Source: Silene conica (lineage: Eukaryota; Streptophyta; Magnoliopsida; Caryophyllales; Caryophyllaceae). Taken from it: DNA of 64,000 nucleotides. Shown here one piece after another: positions 54,765 through 64,000 of this stretch. A program made the position numbers and the translations under genes. The DNA lies in NCBI GenBank assembly GCA_029255685.2, contig CM055312.2, forward strand, positions 4,798,649 through 4,862,648. The letters are read 5' to 3'. A model generated the notes under the pieces. That model was not told where the DNA came from and searched no databases. It saw nothing but the letters and a program-made list of their open reading frames with translations. Each line of letters starts with the position of its first letter. The stretch's first letter is position 1.

Positions 54765-57623
54765 TGTAACAGCCCGTATTTTTACAAAAGTAATTTTAAT
54801 AATTTAAAAGTAGTTTACGGAATCTAATAATATTTTAATAATAAATCGTAAATTTATTTGAAGTTTCTCCGTTAAGATCCGTCTTAAGAATGTTTTAGTT
54901 CTTAAGATGTTAACTTGGCAAAATCAAACCCCGACTTGAACCCGTTTCACAAAACAAGTAACCCGACTCAAAATATGGAAAGGACAATATAAACCCCACC
55001 AAAACCCTATTCCATCGACATCCATCTTCATTTCCACTGCTTCTTCATTTCCACCTTTGTTCTTCATTCTTAAGAGCTTAAAATCAACATTTCAACCTCT
55101 TCCCGAACTCGAATCGCGGTAAGTCTTACATTTTCGGAATCCTTGCGAGATTTGCAAGCTTTCTATCTCTTTCAATTCCAATTTTATCAAACTCGAAAAA
55201 GACGCTGTTTTGGGTAAATCCCGTTTTAAGCTTCTAAAACCCGTTTCTTTTGTTGTAAGAGTTGAATTAGAGGACCCGGAGGGTGATAGCTTCGTTATTG
55301 AAGAAGAATTCGGAGCATAACCCGCTTTTAAGGTGACGATAATGAGAAACTCGGCCTTTTGTCTATATTAGCACTTTACTTGATTTTTAGTAAGTTTAGT
55401 TACTAGAAACATGTTTAGGTTATGTGGATTGTGGTTGTGATGCTGTAAATTAGTTAGTATCATGTTAGGGTTTGATGATTATACGTTTCTCACATGATTT
55501 GTTTAGTATTGATAATGGGTATGTTGTTTATGTGGAAATAACGGATGTTTTCAATTGTTGATATGTGGGATTATGGGTAATCTATGATAATGATTTTATG
55601 ATGCATCATGAGTGTTGGTATATGCTGTAATTTGTGATTTTAATAGTGTATACGAAGTATAGAAGCAATCCCATGAAGTTTGATTGAGTTCTTAAATGTC
55701 GAAAATGCGTATTTCTGGGCAGAGGACTCCCAGCCGGTCTGAGGCCGGCGGCCGGTGGACCGGCTGAGAGCCCCATTTGTTGTTTGTTGTGTATTGTCCT
55801 CGATTTTCAAAGCTTAGGAAAAAAGGGTCCCCAGCCGGTGGACCGGCGGCCGGCCGACCGGCTGGGAGACCATCTTGTTATTCGTTGTTGTCTTGTAAAG
55901 ATTTGGGAAAAGGATTCCCAGCCGGTGGACCGGCGGCCGGCCGACCGGCTGGGAGTACCTCTTTGTTGTTTTTGTTTTGTCTTGGGCATAAGAGGTTGGG
56001 ACCCTCAGCCGGCCAACCGGCAGCCTATGGCTGACCGGCTGAGAGCCCCTGAGTATGTTAAATTGTTTATAACTGTGGATTCACATGTCGGATTTGATTG
56101 ATTCTTTTTCCGTATGTCTTGTATGCTTGTTTGAGGTCCCAAGAAATTGGGCGGCACTTATGTCGGGTTCGGTAATGGATTTGAGGATGAAAGACCCCCC
56201 GGCCGGGCAACCGGAAGGGAGACCGGCTCTCGCCTCAAATTAGTTCCCGAAGTCGGCTAAGCGTTACATGGATGTTTAATGATGAGATTTATATAAGAAA
56301 TGATTGTCATTCGAATTTGAGTTGTTGTACATCTTAGAGATGACATTTGTGATTTGTGTAAACCTTCTGTGCGCTGCTATAGTACTCGAGTTCTCACTTG
56401 ACTCCATTGTGTAGCTGGTTGGCCGTAGTGGCTTGGTCCTCACGGTCAGGTCTTAGATTGTCTGCCCGCCTTCGGGCGTATCTCGTTCCTAGCTAGTTCG
56501 GGTCTTGGGGGTGCCTCGTGCACTTGTCGAATCGGGGATCGTGATTCGTTCCGCTCCGAGAGTCTGGCCAGGTTTAGACTAGGACAGTCTTTTGATGTCG
56601 TCCTACCAGGGGGTTGTATAGTCTGAGATTGGGAATGTCGTGGTATATAGACGAGTCGATTGTCGGCCTGCTCATAGTAGTCTAGTAGAGTCACTTGGCT
56701 GACCAATCTAGTTAGAGTCGAGTCACTTGGATGACCTATCTCTTGTTTGTAGAGTCACTTGGATGACCCATTTGTTGTAGGAGTCGAGTCACTTGGATGA
56801 CCTATCTCTTGTTTGTAGAGTCACTTGGATGACCCATTTGTTGTAGGAGTCGAGTCACTTGGATGACCTATCTCTTGTTTGTAGAGTCATTTGGTTGACC
56901 TATTTGTTGTAGGAGTCGAGTCACTTGGATGACCTATCTCTTGTTGATATATTTGGATGTTGAGCATGCCTTAGTTTGTTTATAAGATTGTATGATACTT
57001 GGTTATCTTAGTATTGTTCGTCCAAGGCATTGGACGACTCTTAGTCCGGTTTCGTAAACGGTTTGGATTGAAAGACCCCCCGGCCGGGCAACCGGAAGGG
57101 AAACCGGCTCTCCTTCCAAATAGTTTCCGAAGTTGGTTGAGAGCCCTTGCATAGTATTGCATGATGTTATGAAAGATGAGATATCGAGATTTGTATGCTT
57201 CACATGTTTTATATATGCTGGAGTATATTGTATGCTTACGTGTTATGTGTCACTGACAATAGGTGGCTAGGAGTACTCTAGTCACTCCCCACTGACTGTG
57301 GCGCACATGTTGTATGTGTGTAGGTACATGAGGCTGTTTGCAGGGGGTTACGTTGAGGCTAGCGAGCGATGATCCTTCATCGTTGACTTTTACCTTATCG
57401 TGTAGCTAGACCTTAGACTTACGTTTCAGTATTTTGTGCCTGTAGGGATACGCTATCCCGGGCTGCTTTGTATCGTACTTAATACTTATTTATGTTTATC
57501 TTTCGCATGTTTAGATTTCTAAAACACCTCGCATGTTTTATTTATCTCTTCAAAAGTTTTAATTCCGCTGCATTTTTGGTACTTTGTATGTTTTACTTTT
57601 CCGCTTTCGCGAGGGGTTTTACA
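54765..57623 (+). repeat. 3' LTR of non-autonomous element, full length (2,859 bp)
   Basis: It contains a wobble-paired hairpin (54880-54909), TATAAA (54988), a GTAAGT donor (55119), four GC-rich hairpins (about 55729, 55829, 55917 and 56004), a GNRA hairpin (56203-56214), the 66-bp repeat (56663-56953), a TCGTCCAA hairpin (57018), a second GNRA hairpin (57084-57095) and a GGGATA hairpin (57445-57459). This is the same order as in the autonomous LTR. Confidence 0.92.
55729..56043 (+). repeat. GC-rich palindromic module, four hairpins (right LTR)
   Basis: Four blocks spaced about 90 bp. Blocks 2 and 3 pair CCCAGCCGG with CCGGCTGGG; block 4 pairs CTCAGCCGG with CCGGCTGAG, a compensated C-G to T-A change. 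It corresponds to 1978-2357 in the autonomous LTR, with different inner sequence. Confidence 0.75.
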
Positions 57624-58848
57624 CAAAATTAGTAGCTTTCTAAATATAGTAACTTTCTTAAAATAGTTCCAAGTATAAATTAACAATTACAATAACAATA
57701 ATCCAATAATAATAAATAATAATAATAATTATAGTAATAATAGTAAATATAATAACATTCCCAATATACGTAATACATCTTACAAACATAATACTAACAC
57801 TCGACTTGACCCACGCACGACCCACCTATGTTCACGACAAACAGCCACACTACACCACCACCCTCACCAGCAACCACCACACGCAAACCCCACAACACCC
57901 TCTTTCACCACCGACAACCGCCAACCCATCGACTCCCGCCGACGAGTTGAACCAGGGCCGTTACAACGCCTGGTTCACAACCTACTATTCACAATCCTCT
58001 CAACAACCTCCTACAAAACACCCCTGAAACCGCCACTGACGCCTGACACTGACCAGACTCACCACAAACACCAGCACTGACATCAGACACCTACAACCAC
58101 CATGATACCACCGTGTAGACCTCCCCCTAGTCAACAGTGATACCACCCCAACAACCCATGACAAACCCAGTAACAAACAGACCTAGGTATTATGACAACA
58201 ACGCTCCTGACACCAGTATTAACCACCCACCACGACGGTCCTAGACGGTCAACGACACCCCCCTTATGGTCTATATACGTTTATTACATGACTTAGTACA
58301 GTAATATGCAAAAACAACGGAGATTAAGACGTGTTATACCCATCTAATTATGCGATGAAAACAGTAGTATAAACAGGAATTAACAGTGTCGTGGTGAACA
58401 TACCAGACTTACGGCCAAAACGAACCACCCTAGGCTAGTCTACAACCACCGTGAGCGGCTCCTTCTTCTTCCCTGATGTGACGGCTAGGTTTGTGTGTAA
58501 TTTGATTTGAATTTGGGTGAGGGATAGGGTAAGAACAATCAGCCTATATATGGCTACATGACTCAGTATTCTAACATAGCCGAAATTATTACAATTTGGG
58601 CTGTCTGTTCTTCACGCAAAACGAGGCCCAAACAGTGATACCACAGGTCACGGTTTCGAGCCTCACTAGCAACATAACACTATTATCATGCTTTGATGGC
58701 CTAGGTCCCCATTTCGAATCTCACCAAGGCCTAATATTTATACAATTATTCGAATATACACTAGCTTACTTATCGAACAACTACGATTAATTATCGTCGA
58801 CACGTTAAAATAATAATAATAATAATAATAATAATACGGGTTATTACA
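57624..58848 (-). repeat. 5' LTR of old chromovirus, right piece
   Basis: It resumes CAAAATTAGTAGCTTTC after the nested element and runs to TTATTACA, parallel to 44984-46215. It contains an (AAT)n tract near the end, longer than in the other LTR, and a 14-bp insertion near 58578. Confidence 0.88.
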
Positions 58849-58921
58849 TATAGTTTTGAGTGGGTATTATTTTAAGACTTGTTAAAGTCTTCTCTCAAAA
58901 CTTGCAATAATCATACCCTTA
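58849..58921. mobile_element. Right fragment of the interrupted MITE
   Basis: After the TATAG duplication, TTTTAAGACTTGTTAAAGTC continues to the end AATAATCATACCC, followed by TTA (58919-58921), the expected three-base target form. It completes the fragment at 44080-44240. Confidence 0.6.
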
Positions 58922-59039
58922 GAGTGGTTTGAACAACGATCCAGAAGTCACTATTTCCAATGATGATAGTTTTACAATGTCATTAATTTGAATTTCCCGA
59001 CATATAACATTTCATATTAGCACCCGATAGGGATGTCAT

Positions 59040-59930
59040 TGGGGCGCTACTGGGAATGGTTTAAAGACGCTCTTCGCAAGTGCCGCAACAGTCCGAGATC
59101 CGTGCATATTTATGAAGCAGTTTATGCCTCACTTTTTCTCTGTCGGCGCAGTAAACAAGAAATTGAGTCATTCTGCGAATTTTATTTGGTGCCCACAGAC
59201 GACTAACACTTTATTGACAACGGCGAGAGAAGTATCCGTCAGTACGGTGTGACAAGTATCAGTCAGTCTTTGGGACATTCGCTCCGTCACAGGGACTACC
59301 TTTAACAGGTTTATTTTATGACGAAGTAGTACCTTCGGCTGAAGAACTTCAAGGCTTCGATGAGAACGATCATTCGTACTTTGCCCCTATGCTGCAAGTG
59401 TTTATTTTCTGTGTTTCATCAGATTTTTCTTTCAGCAAAGGTGAACGACAAAGTATCGCTCGAAGACAGGTGACGTCTTTTTTTTTGTTTAGAGGTCCGC
59501 AGAAGTATTTCCCTTCATCTAAGACGTCCGAGAAGCAGGAACATTCCTTGACGCTACGACAACATTTTTCTTCATACGGAGAGCCTTTTGAGTAGGACGA
59601 GACCACAAATGACTTTTTTCTGATTTCAGGTGTTCCCGAGGTCGAGAATCGAGAAACCTATCTTGCTGGCTTTGTGCATTTGTTCTCCCCATTCATGACC
59701 TAGGCCAAATTCGACAAAGCGTCTTTAAGGTTTCATCTCGATTGACGAGCAACCAAATAGTCTCTTTGACAATATCAGTACTTGCGAGCATTTACCAAGG
59801 TCTGAATGGCATTTCTACTTCGGCAACGTCAGGCAAGGATCACGGTTACTTTGCTGCTCACTATGTCGGATGGCTCACTAAATACTGTCAAAAGAAAATC
59901 GACCGAGCCTCAATTTTTTTAAGACTTTGA
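59040..59930 (+). pseudogene. Plant mobile domain (PMD)-like protein, broken
   Basis: Segments in shifting frames resemble the aminotransferase-like plant mobile domain: WEWFKDALRKCRNSP (59047 on), LPLTGLFYDEVVPSAEEL (59290-59345), RGPQKYFPSSKTSEKQ (59490-59540) and LASIYQGLNGISTSA then GYFAAHYVGWLTKYC (59772-59895). Frame changes occur at least near 59270, 59390 and 59650-59740, and stops at about 59200 and 59595. PMD domains occur both in host silencing factors and in retroelements. It lies in antisense to the neighbouring gag (60870-63355), so it may be an extra antisense gene of that element. Upstream parts are missing. Confidence 0.55.
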
Positions 59931-59934
59931 CTCA

Positions 59935-60865
59935 AGAGAAATCATCTTTGGAAGCACGTGTCTTGACTACGAAGCAAGAAACCGAGAAGATAACTTGCTG
60001 AAAAACCGTCTTTGAAACCTTCGAAGCTTTAAAAAATTTGCAGTGGCCTCTCTAATGTCATTTTTTTTAATCTCGCATATTCATTTTGTTTTGCCGTACA
60101 TAGTTTATACTCTTATGGGTCAGGAGTGATGAATTTTTTTTTGTTTGGTGTGGCTGGACTAAAGCAAATTGTTTACTTCAGCTGCCTACGTACCCATAAG
60201 TACAAGTAAATGTACCTTACGAGATCAAGCGAACGTAGTTCATTAAAGGAGTTTCTGTAAGAGATTTTTTTTGGATTTTTTTTTTGGAATTTATTTTTTA
60301 TTTGAGTTTTTTTTTTTTGGAATTTATTTTTTGGAATTTTATTTTGAATGTGCAGTTTAGGCTCGTGCTCAGGAGCTTGTTGCAGAACCGTCATCTTGCG
60401 CAAAATAGTGCGTCAAGAACTTGGACGTGAACTTGTTGGCCTTACGAGGCGTGATGATGGGTACTCGGAGTAGTGTCCCCTTGGAACCTTGTTACGTGCA
60501 CATTTTTTTGTCTTAACGTGGCGGGGTTCCGATCCATTTTGCTTTGACTTGGAAGTCGATGACGAACACTTGGCTTGACTTAAGTCGATAATAAGCACCC
60601 TAATTTATCGTAAGGATGATCCATTATTTTTTGTAATATCACCCTGTCATTATCTGACTTGGCAGACGAGTTTGTTTTGACGTGAAAGTCAAGGCGTACC
60701 AAAACTTGTCGTAAAGGTAATTTGTTTTTTTTTTGTTTTTTTTTGTTGACAGCACCCTGTCGTTATCTGACTTGACAAATTATCAATCATGAGAGAGTTT
60801 TTTGATTTTTTTTTCTTCGTGACTTGGTAGTCGATGGCATTTGTGCCTACATTGATTTCTTTTCA
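59935..60865 (-). other. Non-coding downstream part of minus-strand retroelement
   Basis: T-rich runs near 60270-60345 and 60720-60815. Two related segments, CACCCTGTCATTATCTGACTT (about 60642) and CACCCTGTCGTTATCTGACTT (about 60752), show a local duplication of about 110 bp. Reverse transcriptase and integrase expected here for a complete element are absent. Confidence 0.45.
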
Positions 60866-60869
60866 ATCA

Positions 60870-61898
60870 CTAGCATCGTTTGGACACCATCTTCGAAATT
60901 TTGGGAGTTCTACCAACTTCTATCTCATCGGAATCTTGGCACTCTTGGACAAAATCCCGAGTGATTTTCCTTTGACTCGACTCCTCTTGTAGATTTGTGA
61001 AGACGACAGTACGTCCTTTTACTTTCAGTGACTTTCCCGTGGTAATTTCCACTTCGAGATGACGTTTCATTCGAGAGGGAATTACGCTATGGGTATCTTT
61101 ACTGAGGTCGACTGCAACTTTCGTCGTTGAAGACTTGTTCTGCTTTCGTTGAAGCCTTTTCTGCATCTTAGATCTACCAATGCGACTGAAGACTGATTTC
61201 TTTTCCTCAATTTCGCCAATGCGAGTGAACACTGACGTGTTTGGCTTCTGTTGTTGAGGACTTGTTGTTAATCGCATTCGAATAGTCTCTTCCTGTTCTC
61301 CGAGCCTGTCAAACACGGAAGCGTGAGATGTAGAAGTTGGTCGACCCAGCCTGTCGAAGACAGACCTTTGTGACAATATTTCTGTGTTCTCGCCGTCGCT
61401 TTGATTTTCCTGAACAACGGCAACAGACACGGTATTCACCAAAACTTGTTCAAGGTAATGCTTGGGAAAATAGTCTTGTAACGTCATGACTCGTCGTGAC
61501 TTTGACTTAACTGTCTTTGACGATACGCCATCTTGCGGACATTTCATGACGGCTCCTCCATCATTCTTGTGCGAAGATCTTCTTACTTTTTGACGAGTTG
61601 ATCGTCGACGTTTGGGTACTTGGGGTAGTAACACTTTTTCGTTTTGTTTATTTTGTCGACGCGTAGAGACAAGGGTCCATCCTTCGTCGGCATTGTTATC
61701 CTCTAGCAACGGAGCGTCAGAAGTTGGTGATACGACGGACTTAAACTCTTCCGGCAAGATGACAATCACTGGCTCGAGCGTTCCAAATTGAATCAATTGC
61801 ACACATTCTTTAGCTGCAAAAGGAGGGTGTGACTTGACACTTCCGTCTTTTACTTGTGCTACGACGTAATTGGATTCAACGACATCTTCGAAGTCCAA
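60870..61898 (-). CDS. Retroelement Gag-Pol linker protein with SVFxRLG repeats
   Basis: The frame continues the gag at 61859-63355 after a single frame change in their 40-bp overlap; MDFEDVVESNYV at 61898 follows naturally on the gag end. Residues about 30-55 (CVQLIQFGTLEPVIVILPEE) and DEGWTLVSTRR near 73 are typical of the region between gag and protease in Tat/Ogre-like plant elements. Four copies of SVF-x-R-(LI)-G occur between about residues 183 and 244. The rest is basic and low in recognisable domains. No protease active site is visible before the stop near 60870, so the polyprotein is truncated. Confidence 0.6.
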   Translation of the reverse strand: MDFEDVVESNYVVAQVKDGSVKSHPPFAAKECVQLIQFGTLEPVIVILPEEFKSVVSPTSDAPLLEDNNADEGWTLVSTRRQNKQNEKVLLPQVPKRRRSTRQKVRRSSHKNDGGAVMKCPQDGVSSKTVKSKSRRVMTLQDYFPKHYLEQVLVNTVSVAVVQENQSDGENTEILSQRSVFDRLGRPTSTSHASVFDRLGEQEETIRMRLTTSPQQQKPNTSVFTRIGEIEEKKSVFSRIGRSKMQKRLQRKQNKSSTTKVAVDLSKDTHSVIPSRMKRHLEVEITTGKSLKVKGRTVVFTNLQEESSQRKITRDFVQECQDSDEIEVGRTPKISKMVSKRC

Positions 61899-63355
61899 GA
61901 GAATTTTACATCCTCGGCTAATTGCATTATTTTCTCTTTAAGGGTTATGCACTTCTCCAACGGATGACTCACGACCCTATGATATTGACAATATTTCGGA
62001 TCGGTCGTACGTCCGGCTTCACTTGGTCGTTTAGACTCGGGAAGCTCGATTATCTTCTTCTCCAAGAGATCATCCAACATACCGGCTAAATCGGAATCCG
62101 GAAAAGGATACGTCTTCTTCTCGAGCTCCTTCAAAGTTGGGCGCGACTTTCGTGTATCCTTTGAATAGGTTGCCCCATTCTTGCCTGTTTTAGGTCGACC
62201 TGAGATTTTCACCGGATTGGAAGTAGAAATCGTCATAACCTCCCTTGAAGTGCTACTGGACGCCTTATCATTTTTGTTAAATTCTTTTCTTTCCGAGTTT
62301 GTTTTTGAATGAGTGAAGAGTCGTCCTCCATGGCTATCCATGGTAATCTCCATATCGTGAGCCCGAGTGGCTAAGTCCTGGAATGTTCTTGGCTTGATGC
62401 CGTGGAGGATATAGATGAGATCCAAATTCATTCCTTGAATGCACATTTCCACAGTAGAAGTCTCCGTCAGACGATCTTTACACTCGAGGCTTAACGCGCG
62501 CCACCTACCGATGTAGTCGATAATGGGTTCATCCTTCCATTGCTTCGTGTTAGTGAGTTCTGTCATGCTAACAATACGCCTGGTACTGTAGAAGCGATTA
62601 AAAAACTCTTTCTCCATTTGGTCCCAACTATTGATCGACTCAGCGCTTAGTTCCGTGTACCAATCAAAAGCCATCCCTTTCAGAGATCGGACAAATTGTT
62701 TGACAAGGAGATCGCCATCAGTACCAGCAGTGTTACAAGTTTCGATGAAATGAGCGATATGTTGCTTCGGATTTCCCTTTCCATCAAATTGTTGAAACTT
62801 CGGTGGTTGGTAGCCGTTTGGCATCCTCAAGTAGTCAATCCTCTTACTATACGGCTTGACGTAACGAAGATTGTCGACAGAGTGAAAATTTCCTTCGAAC
62901 TGACTTTTAAAGGCCTCCGCGATCATCTTTTGGACGTCTTTAGCAGTAAACGACTTATCCTTGTCACGATAATCACTGTCGTCGCTGGCTTCATCAGTGT
63001 CGTCATTGTGAGATGGCGACGCAGGCTGTTTCTCTAACTTTTTTGTCAAAGCGTCGATTTGCTTGGTTTTTTCTTCGTTTTCCCTCTTGAGTTCGTCGAG
63101 GATGGCTTTCATTTTGTTGAGTTGTTCCTCCATATCGTTACCCTCAATGACCATGACGGGCGCCACTATGGAATATGACTGTTGGCTTGACATCTCTTGG
63201 TTTTGCCTTTTTGGTGACGACGGAGACGAAAAGGCGCTACTTTGGCTATCCTCGACGGTTAATGGCTCGAACAAAGGGTTTGCGTGAACAATTATCTCCT
63301 CAAAAGCGTCGTTCACCTTCTCGAAATGTCGACGAGACAATGTGAGAGTTGTCAA
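61859..63355 (-). CDS. gag: Ty3/gypsy Gag, Tat/Ogre-like
   Basis: 498 residues from ATG at 63355 (MTTLTLSRRHFEKVNDAFEE). A coiled-coil-like stretch lies at about 72-112 (EQLNKMKAILDELKREN). The retrotransposon gag domain spans roughly 165-340: PKFQQFDGKGNPKQHIAHFI, LKGMAFDWYTELSAESINSW, EFFNRFYSTRRIVSM and CIQGMNLDLIYILHGI. The tail has TYPFPDSDLAGMLDDLLEKK, then CQYHRVVSHPLEKCITLKEKI, a zinc-like CxxHx(8)C segment. The order matches gag of non-chromodomain plant Ty3/gypsy elements. It is intact over its length, but pol is missing downstream, so the element is probably non-autonomous or truncated. Confidence 0.8.
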   Translation of the reverse strand: MTTLTLSRRHFEKVNDAFEEIIVHANPLFEPLTVEDSQSSAFSSPSSPKRQNQEMSSQQSYSIVAPVMVIEGNDMEEQLNKMKAILDELKRENEEKTKQIDALTKKLEKQPASPSHNDDTDEASDDSDYRDKDKSFTAKDVQKMIAEAFKSQFEGNFHSVDNLRYVKPYSKRIDYLRMPNGYQPPKFQQFDGKGNPKQHIAHFIETCNTAGTDGDLLVKQFVRSLKGMAFDWYTELSAESINSWDQMEKEFFNRFYSTRRIVSMTELTNTKQWKDEPIIDYIGRWRALSLECKDRLTETSTVEMCIQGMNLDLIYILHGIKPRTFQDLATRAHDMEITMDSHGGRLFTHSKTNSERKEFNKNDKASSSTSREVMTISTSNPVKISGRPKTGKNGATYSKDTRKSRPTLKELEKKTYPFPDSDLAGMLDDLLEKKIIELPESKRPSEAGRTTDPKYCQYHRVVSHPLEKCITLKEKIMQLAEDVKFSWTSKMSLNPITS

Positions 63356-63725
63356 CTCGGATGTGAGAAAATGAACCGACTACAAGATATTCATATGGCC
63401 TAGAGTCGCCGGCACCATATGATTCCTTGGGAGCATTGACAGTGACGCTGGTTTTGCGAGGCCTCGTAGGTACAGACGCAGAACGGAGTCTCGCTGCAGC
63501 GCTACAGATGACGATGGATCTAGTCCTCCTTCTTGCGGATACACCAATGGGAGATCTGTCAAGAGTCGCGCAGAGACGGGTTGAACTTTCGCTGTCAAAT
63601 CTGGATGTCATCCTCTTCGACAAATTAGAGATTTTACTGCAGGCCATTGAGAATGCTTGTTGCGAAATTTGATTGTGCGGAAAAGGAGATGAGTAGTAGA
63701 GATGTCCCACTGGGCGTGCCAAATT
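63356..63725 (-). other. Leader of Tat-like element with primer site
   Basis: On the minus strand TTGGCACGCCCAGTGGGAC (about 63705-63723) is the primer site next to the LTR. The leader is open for 140 codons from the primer site (63300-63722), but I do not recognise the translation and the frame differs from gag. Confidence 0.55.
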
Positions 63726-64000
63726 TGTAACAACAAATTTGCGTTAAATCTGTAAACACGTAGATAAAACACAAACAAATGTAACAAAGTAATAATTTTA
63801 TTAAATTAAAAGATTTCGGGTACAATCTACTATTTCTTCTACTGATTCGATTTCCACACTTGAATGACGAGGAGGGTCTTGATTTGAAGACTTAATCTCC
63901 CTGACGAATTTGACTTTGTATCTTCAGTCGACGGCGGCAGACGCTTGTTGGCGGATCAAATAGCAGTCTTGTATTCAAATCTAGATGACTATAAATGAAT
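63726..64000 (-). repeat. Partial 5' LTR of Tat-like element (runs off the window)
   Basis: On the minus strand the LTR would end TTGTTACA at 63726, directly before the primer site. AATAAAA on the minus strand near 63797-63803 is a possible polyadenylation signal. The other LTR is not in the window. Confidence 0.5.

Larger units (their letters stand above)
52303..57623 (+). mobile_element. Young non-autonomous LTR element related to the tandem chromovirus
   Basis: Flanked by CAAAA (52298-52302 and 57624-57628), it splits the right LTR of the old element. Ends are TGTAACAGCCCG and TTTTACA. The internal part (53761-54764) is only about 1 kb and has no gag or pol. Its first 100 bp after the primer site and its last 50 bp (TTTCGAGGACGAAACTTTTT, tract, LTR start) closely match the autonomous element at 1007, and the LTRs share the same hairpins. 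It is probably mobilised by that family's proteins. The left LTR has lost 1.4 kb. The structure resembles LARD-type elements, and the tandem-repeat-bearing Retand family described in Silene should be compared. Confidence 0.92.
44241..58848 (-). mobile_element. Old Ty3/gypsy chromovirus, minus strand, with nested insertion
   Basis: Left LTR 44241-46215, internal 46216-51501, right LTR 51502-58848 interrupted at 52303-57623 by a second element. The duplication TATAG flanks the whole. Gag and Pol read on the minus strand, so the right LTR is the 5' LTR. The LTRs differ by many substitutions and indels, and pol has several frameshifts and stops, so it is much older than the other two LTR elements in the window. 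It is a chromovirus related to, but clearly distinct from, the one at 1007. Confidence 0.9.

Overview
This is plant nuclear DNA, almost certainly from a eudicot with a repeat-rich genome. The evidence is Ty3/gypsy, Ty1/copia, CACTA, Helitron and MITE sequences, a CC-NBS-LRR (NLR) gene with spliceosomal introns, and AT-rich intergenic DNA. The style of the small palindromic repeats suggests Caryophyllales to me, but that is an impression and not a demonstration.

Layout. 1-1006: AT-rich flank with short duplications. 1007-19274: one very young Ty3/gypsy chromovirus (Tekay/Del type) in the form LTR-internal-LTR-internal-LTR, bounded by a single 5-bp duplication ATTCT; the repeat period is 7,650 bp and each internal part carries gag and pol in two frames. 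19280-23400: AT-rich spacer with MITEs. 23562-41453 (minus): one large CC-NBS-LRR gene. Its five recognisable exons have matching intron phases; the third intron is about 11 kb and is filled with a truncated Ty1/copia element, the right end of a CACTA transposon, Helitron ends and a TA microsatellite. 41454-44240: upstream flank with MITEs. 44241-58848 (minus): an old, decayed Ty3/gypsy chromovirus flanked by TATAG. Its right LTR is split at 52303-57623 by a young non-autonomous element (duplication CAAAA) that is related to the first element but has no gag-pol. 58849-64000: a MITE end, a broken plant-mobile-domain (PMD) gene, and a minus-strand Ty3/gypsy gag region (Tat/Ogre-like) whose 5' LTR runs off the window.

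The most interesting signal is in the roughly 3-kb LTRs of the young chromovirus and of its non-autonomous relative. These LTRs are built largely of RNA-like hairpins. One block holds 11 tandem hairpins with an invariant 24-nt loop and stems that change sequence while keeping complementarity, with G-T wobbles only in the sense that pairs in the gag-pol-sense RNA. Four further hairpins, including one closed by GNRA tetraloops, are conserved between the two element types with compensatory or wobble changes. A TATA box sits about 225-240 bp into each LTR, so most of this structure would lie in the 5' leader of the genomic RNA. A shared packaging, dimerisation or translation structure used by the autonomous element and its non-autonomous relative is a reasonable hypothesis.

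All coordinates and motifs were read by eye. No alignment, folding or database search was run.
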